From Pantoea agglomerans (GTDB lineage Bacteria > Pseudomonadota > Gammaproteobacteria > Enterobacterales > Enterobacteriaceae), in contig NZ_CP090207.1 in NCBI RefSeq assembly GCF_021397715.1, positions 2,542,001-2,606,000 on the forward strand: a stretch of 64,000 nucleotides of DNA, written 5' to 3'. Both the position numbers and the translations under genes were made by a program. The notes beneath the pieces were generated by a model, which was not told the origin of the DNA, searched no databases, and saw only the letters and a program-made list of their open reading frames with translations. Below, in pieces: positions 9,706-18,906 of the stretch. Each line of letters begins with the position of its first letter. The stretch's first letter is position 1.

Positions 9706-10647
9706 TTAGTAGCCACGCTGTCGATCGACCCGCCCCTGCGGTATTTCTCCCGCCTGATGCTGGTCAATCGCCCGGGCAATGTAGTCAATAGCTTCGTCGA
9801 TTAAGGTTACCGCCGCATTATGCGGCGTCAGGGTCACGCGAGGATGAGACCAGAGCGGATGCGATTCCGGCAACGGTTCAACCTGAAACACATCCAGCGC
9901 GGCGGCTTTTAGCTGACCGCTGTTGAGCGCCGCCAGTAAGTCCGCTTCCACCACCTGCGCACCGCGCGCGATATTAAGGAAGAAAGCGCCGTGCGGCAGC
10001 TGCTGGAAAAAATCATGATTGATTAAGTTGATGGTTTCCGCCGTGCTGGGCAGCAGGTTGATTAACACCCGCGTGCCCTGCAGAAAATCGTGCAGCGACT
10101 CAGGGCCGGCAAAGCTGGTGACGCCGGCAATCTGCTTCGGCGAACGGCTCCAGACGCGGACCGGAAAGCCCCAGGGTTTCAGCGCTTCTGCCACGCTCCG
10201 TCCCAGCACGCCCGCGCCGAGGATGCCAATAGTAAAGCTGTCGCGCGGATAAGCGGGCAGCGGCTGCCAGCAGTGCTGCTGTTGCTGTAACCGATAGTCG
10301 TCAAAGCGCCGGAACCAGCTCAGCACGCTGTGGACCGCATACTCCTGCATCTGCCGCGCCATGCCGGTATCTTCCAGCCGGAACAGCGGTACCTCCTCCG
10401 GTAACATGTCCGGATACTGCTGCAGCTGCTTCAGAATTTCATCCACACCGGCGCCCAGCGCAAATACCCCGCGCAGCCCGCTGCGTCCCCGCAGCATCTC
10501 CGCCGGCGGGGAGCGCACCAGCGCGTAATCGGCCGGGCCATCATCGCCCGGTTGCCAGGCACGGACCCGCGCCTGCGGCAGGCGCTGTTGTAAACCGTTA
10601 ATCCATGTCGTCGCAGATTGCGACGGGTGATACCAGATGATCTCCAT
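9706..10647 (-). CDS. ghrA: Glyoxylate/hydroxypyruvate reductase A
   Basis: NADPH-dependent reduction of glyoxylate to glycolate and of hydroxypyruvate to glycerate, in the cytoplasm. The 313-residue product has the Rossmann motif [14 protein letters not shown], the active-site Arg region [11 protein letters not shown] (here [11 protein letters not shown]), a Glu in [15 protein letters not shown] and His in TPHNAAV. The C-terminal VDRQRGY parallels E. coli GhrA VDRARGY. AAAGGAG precedes the ATG. It heads the ghrA-ycdX-ycdY group and faces treA across a divergent 210-bp region. Confidence 0.95.
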   Translation of the reverse strand: MEIIWYHPSQSATTWINGLQQRLPQARVRAWQPGDDGPADYALVRSPPAEMLRGRSGLRGVFALGAGVDEILKQLQQYPDMLPEEVPLFRLEDTGMARQMQEYAVHSVLSWFRRFDDYRLQQQQHCWQPLPAYPRDSFTIGILGAGVLGRSVAEALKPWGFPVRVWSRSPKQIAGVTSFAGPESLHDFLQGTRVLINLLPSTAETINLINHDFFQQLPHGAFFLNIARGAQVVEADLLAALNSGQLKAAALDVFQVEPLPESHPLWSHPRVTLTPHNAAVTLIDEAIDYIARAIDQHQAGEIPQGRVDRQRGY

Positions 10648-10857
10648 CCTGCTCTCCTTTTTTTCTTTCAGCGTCAGGGAAAACCGGCATCAGGGCAAGT
10701 AAAAAGCGGCGGGAAAAAGCGCTTTTTTTAGCAAAAATAATTCCCGTGGCTTCACAATTCCGGACCGCTTCAGGGTGAAGTGGCCAGATAAGGTCTAAAG
10801 TTGGTCCTGTGGTCAATGCGTTACGCGCGGCCGCGTTTCGGACAAGGAGAAAAACCG

Positions 10858-12543
10858 ATGACAAAAATTGAGGTAAACGCCACTGAACGGCGTCAGCGTT
10901 ATGTCCCCCTTCTGCTCACACTGCTGCTAAGCGTGCCGGCCTTCACGGTTCACGCCGACGACACGTCGCGCATGTTGAATAATCAGCCGCAGCCGCCGGA
11001 TGTCCGTTTAGGGCCACTGTTTAATGCTGTACAGCAAGCGAAGTTCTATCCCGATCAAAAAACCTTTGCCGATGCCCTGCCTAAATTCGATCCGGCCTCG
11101 ATCCTCGCCGACTGGCAGATGCAGAAAAAACAGCGCAACTTTGATCTGAAACGCTTTGTTGACGCCAACTTCACCCTGCCCGCCGCGGGCGATAAGTATG
11201 TGCCGCCTGCCGGGCAGAATCTGCGTGACCACATTGACGGCTTATGGCCGGTGCTGACCCGCACCGCCAGCAGCGCCGGTCAGTATGATTCGCTGCTGCC
11301 GTTGCCGAAACCTTATGTGGTGCCGGGCGGCCGTTTCCGTGAAGTCTATTACTGGGACAGTTACTTCACGATGCTCGGCCTGGCCGAAAGCGGCCACTGG
11401 GATAAAGTACAGGATATGGTGGATAACTTCGCCTCGCTGCTTGATCGTTATGGTCTTATTCCCAACGGCAACCGCAGCTACTATCTGAGCCGTTCGCAGC
11501 CGCCATTCTTCAGCATGATGGTGGATCTGCTGGCGAGCCATGATAACGGCAAAGCCTATACCCGTTATCTGCCACAGCTGCAGAAAGAGTATGACTACTG
11601 GATGGCCGACAGCGACAAACTGGCCGCCGGCTCAGCCAGCAAGCGGGCAATCAAACTCAGCGATGGCACGCTGCTGAACCGCTACTGGGATGCCCGCGAT
11701 GTGCCGCGTACCGAGTCCTGGATGGATGATGTCACCACCGCGAAGAAGGCACCGCAGCGTGACAAGGCTGAGGTCTATCGCGAACTGCGTTCGGGTGCGG
11801 CGTCCGGCTGGGATTTCAGCTCCCGCTGGTTCACTGATGCCCATAATCTGGCCACTATCCGCACCACCCAACTGGCGCCGGTCGATCTCAACAGCCTGAT
11901 GTTCCATCTGGAGCAGACGCTGTCGAAAGGCTATCAGATGAATAAGCAGGATGATCTGGCGAAGCAGTTTGCCGACCGCGCAGAGAAGCGCCAGGCCGCA
12001 ATTAATCGCTACCTGTGGAATGACAAACAGGGCTGGTACGCCGATTACGACTGGCAGAAAAAACAGGTGCATCCGCAGCTGACCGCCGCCACGCTGTTCC
12101 CGCTCTACCTGCGGGTCGCCAGCGATAAGCAGGCGGAAAGCACCGCCAGCGCGGTGGAAAAACAGCTGCTGAAACCGGGCGGGCTGGTGACGACTACGGT
12201 CAACAACGGCCAGCAATGGGATGCTCCGAACGGCTGGGCGCCGCTGCAATGGGTCGCCGTGGAAGGTCTGGAGCACTACAACCAGCCGAAACTGGCGAAA
12301 GAGGTCGGGCTGCGGTTCCTGCAGAACGTGCAGAACACCTACGATCGCGAGCATAAGCTGGTAGAGAAATATGTGGTGGAAGGCAAGAATCTCGGCGGCG
12401 GTGGCGGCGGTGAATATCCGCTGCAGGACGGCTTTGGCTGGACCAACGGCGTTACCCTGAAACTGCTGGATAAATATTGCCCGAAAGATAAAACCTGTAA
12501 CAGCGCCCACGATATTCCCCAGGCGTCTGCGTCTCAACCCTGA
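10858..12543 (+). CDS. treA: Periplasmic trehalase
   Basis: Hydrolyses trehalose to two glucoses in the periplasm, allowing use of trehalose under osmotic stress. The 561-residue GH37 enzyme has a signal peptide ending near residue 37 (PAFTVHA-DD). Trehalase signature 1 reads [15 protein letters not shown], signature 2 reads [13 protein letters not shown], and the glycine-rich lid is [19 protein letters not shown]. The start at 10858 follows AAGGAG; an upstream TTG at 10801 would add an implausible leader. Length matches E. coli TreA (565). Treated as a single gene, ended by the hairpin at 12552. Confidence 0.96.
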   Translation: MTKIEVNATERRQRYVPLLLTLLLSVPAFTVHADDTSRMLNNQPQPPDVRLGPLFNAVQQAKFYPDQKTFADALPKFDPASILADWQMQKKQRNFDLKRFVDANFTLPAAGDKYVPPAGQNLRDHIDGLWPVLTRTASSAGQYDSLLPLPKPYVVPGGRFREVYYWDSYFTMLGLAESGHWDKVQDMVDNFASLLDRYGLIPNGNRSYYLSRSQPPFFSMMVDLLASHDNGKAYTRYLPQLQKEYDYWMADSDKLAAGSASKRAIKLSDGTLLNRYWDARDVPRTESWMDDVTTAKKAPQRDKAEVYRELRSGAASGWDFSSRWFTDAHNLATIRTTQLAPVDLNSLMFHLEQTLSKGYQMNKQDDLAKQFADRAEKRQAAINRYLWNDKQGWYADYDWQKKQVHPQLTAATLFPLYLRVASDKQAESTASAVEKQLLKPGGLVTTTVNNGQQWDAPNGWAPLQWVAVEGLEHYNQPKLAKEVGLRFLQNVQNTYDREHKLVEKYVVEGKNLGGGGGGEYPLQDGFGWTNGVTLKLLDKYCPKDKTCNSAHDIPQASASQP

Positions 12544-12551
12544 CCTTATCC

Positions 12552-12580
12552 AGAGACCGCCGGCCTGGCTGGCGGTCTCT
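12552..12580 (+). terminator. treA terminator hairpin
   Basis: A perfect 10-bp stem (AGAGACCGCC with GGCGGTCTCT) with a 9-nt loop starts 9 nt after the treA stop. A short TTTT follows about 10 nt later, so termination is plausible but not ideal. Confidence 0.65.
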
Positions 12581-12669
12581 GCCCGCGCGTTTTAACGAAA
12601 TTTACTTGACGTTCTTCAATTGGCAGGCAAAATTGCAGCGAACTTACAAACGGTAATAGTTCTCACTCT

Positions 12670-12688
12670 GATAATGAGAACGCTTATC
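12670..12688. promoter_or_regulatory. Fur box upstream of the TonB-dependent receptor
   Basis: The 19-mer GATAATGAGAACGCTTATC matches the Fur consensus GATAATGATAATCATTATC at 15 of 19 positions, including both outer arms. It lies 46 nt before the receptor ATG and overlaps a possible -10 (GATAAT). Binding of Fe-Fur here would repress the receptor in iron-replete cells. Confidence 0.8.
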
Positions 12689-12734
12689 GAGAATGTTAAT
12701 CATCTGCTGAACCTCTGCCATGAAAGGAATTTCA

Positions 12735-14834
12735 ATGAGATTGCCATCGCCGCTGAAAGGTTACGTCCCGTTCTGCACTCTGGCGCTGACTGCGCCTGCC
12801 CTGAGTTTTGCTGCCGATATGGTAGTGACAGCCCAACCGCAGGAGCAAGCTGACTCCCCGACTCAGGGTTATCTCGCCACCACCAGTCAGGGCGCGACCA
12901 AAAGCGATCGCCCGCTGATTACTACACCGCAGTCGGTGTCGGTGGTGACGCGCCAGCAGATGCAGGATCAGGGTGCGCTGACCCTGAATCAGGCGCTGGG
13001 CTATACGTCCGGCGTCTTTACCAACTTCGGCGGTGCTGCAACCCGTTATGACACCATTGCCCTGCGCGGTTTCCACGGTGGCGATGTCGATAACACCTTC
13101 CTCGACGGCTTACGGGTGATGAGCGACGGCGGCAGCTTCAATGTGTTGCAGGTCGATAACGCCTTCCTGGAGCGGATTGATGTCATCAAAGGCCCCTCTT
13201 CCGCGCTTTATGGTCAGACGGTGCCGGGCGGGCTGGTCAATATGGTAACGAAACGTCCACAGTTCCGTGAAGAAGGTCATGTCCAGCTGCAGGCTGGCAA
13301 TAACGCCACCACCGGCGCGATGTTTGACTACACCAACGCGATTAACGATCAATGGGCGTTTCGCCTGACCGGTGTGACCCGCAACAGCGATACCCAGTAT
13401 GACCATACGCGCGAAGAGAAGTATGCGCTGATGCCTCAGCTGATGTGGCAACCGGATGAGGATACTCAGCTGATCCTTAAAGCCTATCTGCAGAAAGATC
13501 CCTCCGGCGGCTATCACGGCTCGGTGCCGGGCGACGGCAGTATTACGGAGCATAATGGCTATAAGCTGAGCAACGGTTTTTATGAAGGCAACAGCGATCT
13601 GGATCAGTTCAAACGCCGTGAGCAGATCTACAGCTACGATTTCACTCATCGCTTTAGCGACGTCTGGTCGTTCTCCTCAACCGGCAGCTACAGCCATTCC
13701 AACGTCGATCTCGATCAGGTTTATCAGATTGGCTGGGATGCGCAGAATCCCGATCTGCTGAACCGTTACTATTCGGGTGAGCGCTCCTCACTGGCCGCCT
13801 GGGCCACGGATAACCGGCTACAGGCCGAATTTAACACCGGCGAGCTGGAGCATCGCGTCTCGCTGGGCACGGAGTATCATCGCTATAAAAATGAGATCAG
13901 CAAAGCGGTCGGCAACGCATCGCAGCTTAATGCCGTGACCGGCGAACAGGTTGGCGACATGCCGGCCTACAGCTGGAGCGATAACAGCCGCAGCTACTAT
14001 CAGACCGGCCTCTACCTGCAGGATGAGATGAAGCTGGATCGCTGGCATCTGGATCTCTCCGGCCGCTATGACCGCATCGTTGCCAGCAACAGCGGCAGTG
14101 ACCGCCGTCAGGACGATCACATCAGCGGACGCGCGGCGCTGCTTTATGCGTTCGACAACGGTATCTCGCCATATGTCAGCTGGAGTCAGGCGATCACCCC
14201 TACCGCCCTGACCGACCCGAACAACAACCTGCTGAAGCCGACCACCGCGGAGCAGTATGAAGCCGGGGTTAAATATCAGCCAAACGGCACCCGCGATCTC
14301 TATAGCCTGGCGGTCTATGATCTGACACAGAAAGATGTGGCTAACCGTAATGTACAGGATGGTACCTATACGCCGTCTGGCAAAGTGCATTCGCAGGGGA
14401 TTGAGCTGGAAGCGCGTAATCAGTTAACGCCGCGTCTGAGCACCGTCGCCAGTTACACCCTGAATCACCTGCGCTTTAAAGATTCCGTTGATGGCAATGA
14501 TGGTCACACGCCTTACGTGACGCCAAACAGCATGGCGGCCTTCTGGGGACACTATCAGTTTGATTACGGCCTGAGTGCCGGCGCGGGCGTGCGCTATATC
14601 GGCAAACAGTGGGCAGATAACGAAAACACCACCCGTTTGCCATCAGTGACGCTGTTTGATGCCTCGGTTCGTGCCGATCTCGGCGTCTGGAACAGCAGCC
14701 TGAAAGGCGCGTGGCTGCAGGTGAATGCGAATAACCTGACCGACCGTAAATACGTGGCGGGCTGTTACGGCACGGGCTATTGCTACTGGGGTGCGGAACG
14801 CAGCGTGATGGCGACGGTGGGCTACGATTTCTGA
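12735..14834 (+). CDS. TonB-dependent siderophore receptor, FhuA/FoxA-like
   Basis: A 699-residue outer-membrane receptor. It has a signal peptide (ALSFAAD) and a TonB box region around MVVTAQ. A plug domain follows (PQSVSVVTRQQMQDQGALTLNQALGYTSGV, then ERIDVIKGPSSALYGQTVPGGLVNMVTKRP). The 22-strand barrel ends in GYDF, a terminal Phe typical of outer-membrane proteins. The family takes up ferric hydroxamate siderophores, but the ligand cannot be named from sequence. AAGGA lies 7 nt before the ATG at 12735; the ATG at 12720 lacks such spacing. It stands alone with a Fur box upstream, without biosynthesis or permease genes. Confidence 0.9.
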   Translation: MRLPSPLKGYVPFCTLALTAPALSFAADMVVTAQPQEQADSPTQGYLATTSQGATKSDRPLITTPQSVSVVTRQQMQDQGALTLNQALGYTSGVFTNFGGAATRYDTIALRGFHGGDVDNTFLDGLRVMSDGGSFNVLQVDNAFLERIDVIKGPSSALYGQTVPGGLVNMVTKRPQFREEGHVQLQAGNNATTGAMFDYTNAINDQWAFRLTGVTRNSDTQYDHTREEKYALMPQLMWQPDEDTQLILKAYLQKDPSGGYHGSVPGDGSITEHNGYKLSNGFYEGNSDLDQFKRREQIYSYDFTHRFSDVWSFSSTGSYSHSNVDLDQVYQIGWDAQNPDLLNRYYSGERSSLAAWATDNRLQAEFNTGELEHRVSLGTEYHRYKNEISKAVGNASQLNAVTGEQVGDMPAYSWSDNSRSYYQTGLYLQDEMKLDRWHLDLSGRYDRIVASNSGSDRRQDDHISGRAALLYAFDNGISPYVSWSQAITPTALTDPNNNLLKPTTAEQYEAGVKYQPNGTRDLYSLAVYDLTQKDVANRNVQDGTYTPSGKVHSQGIELEARNQLTPRLSTVASYTLNHLRFKDSVDGNDGHTPYVTPNSMAAFWGHYQFDYGLSAGAGVRYIGKQWADNENTTRLPSVTLFDASVRADLGVWNSSLKGAWLQVNANNLTDRKYVAGCYGTGYCYWGAERSVMATVGYDF

Positions 14835-14846
14835 TCGCCAGAAGTG

Positions 14847-14878
14847 AAAAAGGGGACGAATCGCTTCGTCCCCTTTTT
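14847..14878. terminator. Strong bidirectional terminator between the receptor and ymgE
   Basis: A perfect 14-bp stem (AAAAAGGGGACGAA paired with its complement) closes a TCGC tetraloop and ends in TTTTT. The A/T flanks make it work on either strand, serving the receptor on plus and ymgE on minus. Confidence 0.92.
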
Positions 14879-14905
14879 GATTAAATCTTTGTTAAATCGT
14901 TACGA

Positions 14906-15154
14906 TCAACTGCGTACTTTACGATAGATAAACAGCACCACGATGGCACCGATGACGGCGACCACGAAGCTGCCGAAGTTGAACCCATCGACGCGACCGA
15001 AGCCAAACAGCGTACTGATCCAGCCACCCACTACGGCACCAATAATACCCAGTACGATAGTCAGAATGAAACCGCCACCGTCTTTACCCGGCATGATCCA
15101 CTTCGCCAGGATACCTGCGATTAAGCCAAAGACGATCCAGGAAATAATACCCAT
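14906..15154 (-). CDS. ymgE: YmgE/YeaQ-family small membrane protein (GlsB type)
   Basis: An 82-residue inner-membrane protein with three hydrophobic segments rich in glycine. It aligns closely with E. coli YmgE (MGIIxWIxFGLIAGIxAKxIMPGxDGGGF start, GAVVGGW centre). The family is annotated as transglycosylase-associated, but its function is not established; stress induction is reported in E. coli. GGAGCAACAG precedes the ATG. The neighbouring ycgR on the other strand reproduces the E. coli arrangement. Confidence 0.88.
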   Translation of the reverse strand: MGIISWIVFGLIAGILAKWIMPGKDGGGFILTIVLGIIGAVVGGWISTLFGFGRVDGFNFGSFVVAVIGAIVVLFIYRKVRS

Positions 15155-15189
15155 CTGTTGCTCCTTCCTTTTTTTGATTAAATCGTGAA

Positions 15190-15215
15190 CGCTTGATTTA
15201 TCAAGCGGTTTACCG
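15190..15215. promoter_or_regulatory. Overlapping tandem palindromes between ymgE and ycgR
   Basis: CGCTTGAT-TT-ATCAAGCG (15190-15207) is a perfect 8-bp inverted repeat with a 2-nt centre. It runs into CGGT-TT-ACCG (15206-15215). They lie about 36 nt upstream of the ymgE start and could be an operator for ymgE. Which protein binds is unknown. Confidence 0.45.
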
Positions 15216-15282
15216 CGATAAGTATAGACAGGTTTTCAAAAAATGTTTACTTGCTCACAGTTATTATTGCGCAGGGAGAGGC

Positions 15283-15309
15283 TAAAGCTTTTTTTTGCCA
15301 CGCCGATAA
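15283..15309 (+). promoter_or_regulatory. Sigma-28 (FliA) promoter of ycgR
   Basis: TAAAGCTT, 11 nt, GCCGATAA matches the flagellar sigma-28 consensus (TAAAGTTT-N11-GCCGATAA) at all but one position with exact spacing. It lies 56 nt upstream of the GTG start of ycgR, which is a class 3 flagellar gene in E. coli. It also rules out a start at 15243 for ycgR, since that codon would lie upstream of the promoter. Confidence 0.88.
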
Positions 15310-15365
15310 CGGAGATGAGGGCAAAAAAAAGAACAAACAAAGCACCAACCTTTTGGAGCCAGGAA

Positions 15366-16100
15366 GTGAAAGAAGCCGATCAGGAACAATATTTAAAACG
15401 TGGCACGCTGGCCATCCTTGGCGTGATGAAAGACCTGCTGCGTTTACAGACGCCGCTACTGGTGAGTTTTTCCCGTGGGCAGTTTATCAGCCGGATGCTG
15501 GCGGCCGATGAAAATCAGTTGCTGTTCGACCTCGGCAGCAACAATCTGGATAACGACTACGCCTTAACCTGCGATGAACTCAGCATCGCTGCAGAAACCC
15601 ACGGCGCTAAAGTGGAGTTCAGCCTCGCGTCGCTGGCGCGGGTCGATTTTGAAGGCTTACCGGCGTTCAGCGCGCCGTTGCCGGAGCTGGTGTGGCAGAT
15701 CCAGCGTCGTGAGTTTTTTCGCGTCAATGCGCCACTGGAACCACAGTTCTGGTGTCATACCGAGTGGCCCGACGGCAATACAGCCCGTCTGCGGTTGCAG
15801 GATCTGTCGCTGGGTGGTATCGGCGTACTGGTGGATGAGCCGCTGCCCGAAGGATTACAAAGTGGCGACAGTTTCAAAAAATTCCGCGTTGAGCTGGGCG
15901 AATATGGTCACTTTGAAGTGCCGGTGAAACTGTTGCACATTGGCGAACGCAGCGTGGTAACGCATAAAAATGAAACCCGAATTACGCCACGCCTGAGCTT
16001 TCGCTTTTCAGCACTCGATCCGGTGCAGGAGCGGCAACTGCAGCAGGTTATTTTTGCCCTTGAGCGGCTGGCACGCGATAAATCAACCCGTTTTCAATAA
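15366..16100 (+). CDS. ycgR: Flagellar brake protein YcgR (c-di-GMP-binding PilZ protein)
   Basis: When bound to c-di-GMP, YcgR acts on the flagellar motor and slows swimming. The protein has an N-terminal YcgR domain (about residues 5-110). A PilZ domain follows, with both binding motifs: RREFFR near residue 120 and DLSLGG about 40 residues later. I chose the GTG at 15366. It has GGAG 7 nt upstream, gives 244 residues (the length of E. coli YcgR), and lies downstream of the FliA promoter. Expression should therefore follow the flagellar cascade even though no other flagellar gene is in the window. Confidence 0.92.
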   Translation: MKEADQEQYLKRGTLAILGVMKDLLRLQTPLLVSFSRGQFISRMLAADENQLLFDLGSNNLDNDYALTCDELSIAAETHGAKVEFSLASLARVDFEGLPAFSAPLPELVWQIQRREFFRVNAPLEPQFWCHTEWPDGNTARLRLQDLSLGGIGVLVDEPLPEGLQSGDSFKKFRVELGEYGHFEVPVKLLHIGERSVVTHKNETRITPRLSFRFSALDPVQERQLQQVIFALERLARDKSTRFQ

Positions 16101-16196
16101 GTTCTTCCCGGATGCGCCGCACAGTTGCGTCGCATCCAGGCTATGCTTCTTGCGTGTTTTCTTTTAAACCGGAACCCAGCAAGGAGAATCTCCCCA

Positions 16197-17327
16197 ATGG
16201 AAAACTGGCTTTCTTCACGTCATTTTCAATCCATTCTGTTCAATCAGAGCTTCTGGATCAACAGCGCCATCGTTATCGTCGCGACCCTCGTCATTTACTG
16301 GCTGCTGCGTACCCTGATCCGTTTTATCTCCAACCGTATTGCCCGCTATAGCGAACATCGGCATGTCCGGGCGACCGGCATTGTGGTGGAAATTCTGCGC
16401 AGTACCAGCCAGAGTCTGCTGCTGATTTTTTCACTGCTCATTGCGTTAAAATTTGTCGATTTACCCGCCTCGTGGAGCGTGGCGATCTCACACGGCTGGT
16501 TCCTGGCGTTAATCGTTCAGCTGGCGCTGTGGATCGACTGCGGCATCCGGCTCTGGCTGCACAGTCTGCTGCGCGACCCTTTGCATGTGCGGAACCCGGT
16601 CACTACGGTGATCCTCGGTATTCTGCTGCGCGTAGTGGTGTGGATCATGATGTTTCTCGCCATTCTGTCGAATATGGGCATCAATATTACCGCGCTGGTG
16701 GCCAGTCTCGGCGTCGGGGGTATTGCGATTGCGCTGGCGATTCAGACCGTGCTGAGCGACGTCTTCGCCTCGCTGGCGATCGGGTTCGATAAGCCGTTTG
16801 AGCACGGTGATTTTATCGTGTTTGGCGATATTGCCGGGTCGATTGAGCATATCGGTCTGAAAACCACCCGGCTGCGCAGCCTGAGCGGTGAACAGATTGT
16901 CTGCTCAAATACCATTCTGCTGCAGCAGACGATCCACAACTATAAGCGGATGCAGCAACGCCGCATCGTGTTTAAGTTCGGTATCAGCTACGCCACGCCG
17001 TCGGAACAGGTGCGCGAGATCAGTCCGCTGGTGAAAGAGATTATCCAGAGCGTTGACACCACCCGCTTCGACCGCGCCCACTTCCTGGCGTTTGAAGATT
17101 CGAAACTGACCTTTGAAGTGGTCTACTTTGTGCTGGACGCCGACTACAACAAGTACATGGATATTCAGCAGGAGATCAACCTGCAGCTGATGGCAGCGCT
17201 GGAACAGCGCAACATCCGCTTTGCCTTCCCGATTCGTCAGGTCGAGTTCAGCGGCGGTAATCTGCCGCCGGTGGATCTGGTGGCGGTGGACAATGAGGAG
17301 GGCGAGGTACGCAGAATGGCGCGCTAA
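16197..17327 (+). CDS. MscS-family small-conductance mechanosensitive channel
   Basis: A 376-residue inner-membrane protein with about four to five N-terminal membrane helices. A classic pore helix and MscS core follow: NMGINITALVASLGVGGIAIALAIQTVLSDVFASLAIGFDKPFEHGDFI. A cytoplasmic beta and C-terminal domain completes it. Such channels open on hypo-osmotic shock. The ATG at 16197 has AAGGAG about 10 nt upstream; an in-frame ATG at 16125 would add a non-membrane leader. It follows ycgR by 96 nt and may be partly read from it. It is not an orthologue of E. coli MscS (286 aa), more like the YbdG/YnaI-sized group. Confidence 0.87.
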   Translation: MENWLSSRHFQSILFNQSFWINSAIVIVATLVIYWLLRTLIRFISNRIARYSEHRHVRATGIVVEILRSTSQSLLLIFSLLIALKFVDLPASWSVAISHGWFLALIVQLALWIDCGIRLWLHSLLRDPLHVRNPVTTVILGILLRVVVWIMMFLAILSNMGINITALVASLGVGGIAIALAIQTVLSDVFASLAIGFDKPFEHGDFIVFGDIAGSIEHIGLKTTRLRSLSGEQIVCSNTILLQQTIHNYKRMQQRRIVFKFGISYATPSEQVREISPLVKEIIQSVDTTRFDRAHFLAFEDSKLTFEVVYFVLDADYNKYMDIQQEINLQLMAALEQRNIRFAFPIRQVEFSGGNLPPVDLVAVDNEEGEVRRMAR

Positions 17328-17340
17328 GCGCGCTCAGGAT

Positions 17341-17373
17341 GCCAGCCTTCCCGAGGATCAGGGAAAGGCTGGC
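17341..17373. terminator. Hairpin between convergent mscS-like and isomerase genes
   Basis: GCCAGCCTTCCC pairs with GGGAAAGGCTGGC (one bulged A) across an 8-nt loop, 13 nt after the channel gene stop. There is no clear U tract. It sits between convergent transcripts. Confidence 0.6.
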
Positions 17374-17469
17374 GAAGCCTGTTCACGTCAGCATAAGTGC
17401 GGCCCGCGCGTGCCAGCATCGGCCGCGCGAGCCATGCCGACATCACTGCCATCACTGACTGCGGCTCCG

Positions 17470-18888
17470 TTACTGATGGCGATAACAGCTGACGCCCAGA
17501 TACTGGCTGAACGCTTCCTGCAATACGTCTGCCGTGGCGGAGTGGTTCATCGCCACATGGTGTTCGAATCCGTTACGGCAGATCCACGCCAGCAAGGATT
17601 CCAGTTGCGGGACCTGAATCACCGCGCGACAGCCCACCGTATCCAGCGGATCGTCTACCGACATCCCCTCACCGACGTAGGCCTTGATCTCTCCGCTGAA
17701 ATCATCGGTTGAGAGACGAAAATAGGTCAGATCGCCGCTTTTCATCCGGCCATGCACCGCGCCACAGGTGTTCTCTTTCCCGACCGTGGTACCAACAATA
17801 TCGGCCGTGCCCATCGTGGGTGACTCCAGGCTGGCGCTGGCGAAGTTACCGCAGTGAAACAGCACGCATTTATCCCGATCATCGCCGAAGTTGTTGTTCC
17901 AGTCCGCCAGTGAGGCGGGATTCAGCGAGCAGCTGGCCAGGGCATACATCGACAGCGCCCCCATCACGTCCACCTCGCAGGCGCTCGGCATCAGCTGTCC
18001 TGACATCACGCTCATGATCGAGCAGACGTTAATACCGAGGTTCTCCTGCAGCGAGGTCCAGCACTGAATCGCGGTAGTATCGATGTCGTTGTCGTTCACC
18101 CATTCGCTGATGACCACAAACAGTTTCGCCATGGTTTGCAGCTTTTCGCCGGGAATCCCGCGCGCATCGGCGTTGGCTTCCAGAATCTCGCGCTTCTCCG
18201 CCACGCGGATATCATCATCGCGCAGCCGGTTAGTACGGGTAAAAATTTCTGACAGATCCAGCGTTTCCACCGCAATGCCCATCTTCTCCAGCAGTTTCTC
18301 ACTGTAGCGCACGGTGTTAAAACCGGCGGGCCGGGCACCGATCGCCCCGACACGCACCCGCCGCATCGCATTCACCACCCGACAGAGCTGGCTGAAACGC
18401 TGCAGATCCTGCATGAAGACCTCACCGCTCAGGGCGCAGACATGCTGGCGGGTCAGGGAAAAGGGGATGCCATATTGCCGCAGGTTATTACACAGTGAGA
18501 TTTTGCCGCAGAAGCTGTCACGCCGGGTCGCCAGCCCCATTTTATCGAGGTTATCTTCTTCCGCCTGCACCAGCACCGGCACATTTAATCCGGCGAGGCG
18601 CAATGCCTCGGCGATCGCTTTCTCATCGCCAAAGTTGGGCAGCAACACCACCACGCCGTGAATCGCTTCGCGGTGCTGACGAAACAGTTCGGCGCAGATT
18701 TTCGCTTCCTGACGGGTTTCGACTCCGCCGAGATGCGTCTGACTCTCGTCCAGCATCACCGTATTGATATTCATTTTTTCAAACAGCGCGACCGCCTGCT
18801 GACGCGCTTCGCCCACCAGATAGCTGGGAAAGAAACCCCGGTTGCCAATTATCACGCCGAAGGTTAACTGCTGAGGAAGTTTTGACAT
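17470..18888 (-). CDS. L-fucose/L-arabinose isomerase-family sugar isomerase (candidate apiose isomerase)
   Basis: A 472-residue protein of the fucose/arabinose isomerase fold. Recognisable parts are an N-terminal Rossmann-like domain (VVVLLPNFGDEKAIAEAL), a middle domain and a metal-site region with Glu and Asp (SACEVDVMGALSMYAL). C-terminal His residues lie in LFHCGNF and NGFEHHVAMNHS. It should convert an aldose to the ketose that the neighbouring kinase phosphorylates. It is last in the tktN-tktC-kinase-isomerase operon, 18 nt after the kinase, with GGAG before the ATG. Assignment to D-apiose is from gene context only; another pentose is possible. Confidence 0.8.
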   Translation of the reverse strand: MSKLPQQLTFGVIIGNRGFFPSYLVGEARQQAVALFEKMNINTVMLDESQTHLGGVETRQEAKICAELFRQHREAIHGVVVLLPNFGDEKAIAEALRLAGLNVPVLVQAEEDNLDKMGLATRRDSFCGKISLCNNLRQYGIPFSLTRQHVCALSGEVFMQDLQRFSQLCRVVNAMRRVRVGAIGARPAGFNTVRYSEKLLEKMGIAVETLDLSEIFTRTNRLRDDDIRVAEKREILEANADARGIPGEKLQTMAKLFVVISEWVNDNDIDTTAIQCWTSLQENLGINVCSIMSVMSGQLMPSACEVDVMGALSMYALASCSLNPASLADWNNNFGDDRDKCVLFHCGNFASASLESPTMGTADIVGTTVGKENTCGAVHGRMKSGDLTYFRLSTDDFSGEIKAYVGEGMSVDDPLDTVGCRAVIQVPQLESLLAWICRNGFEHHVAMNHSATADVLQEAFSQYLGVSCYRHQ

Positions 18889-18906
18889 GGCTCTGCTCCG
18901 AAAGGG

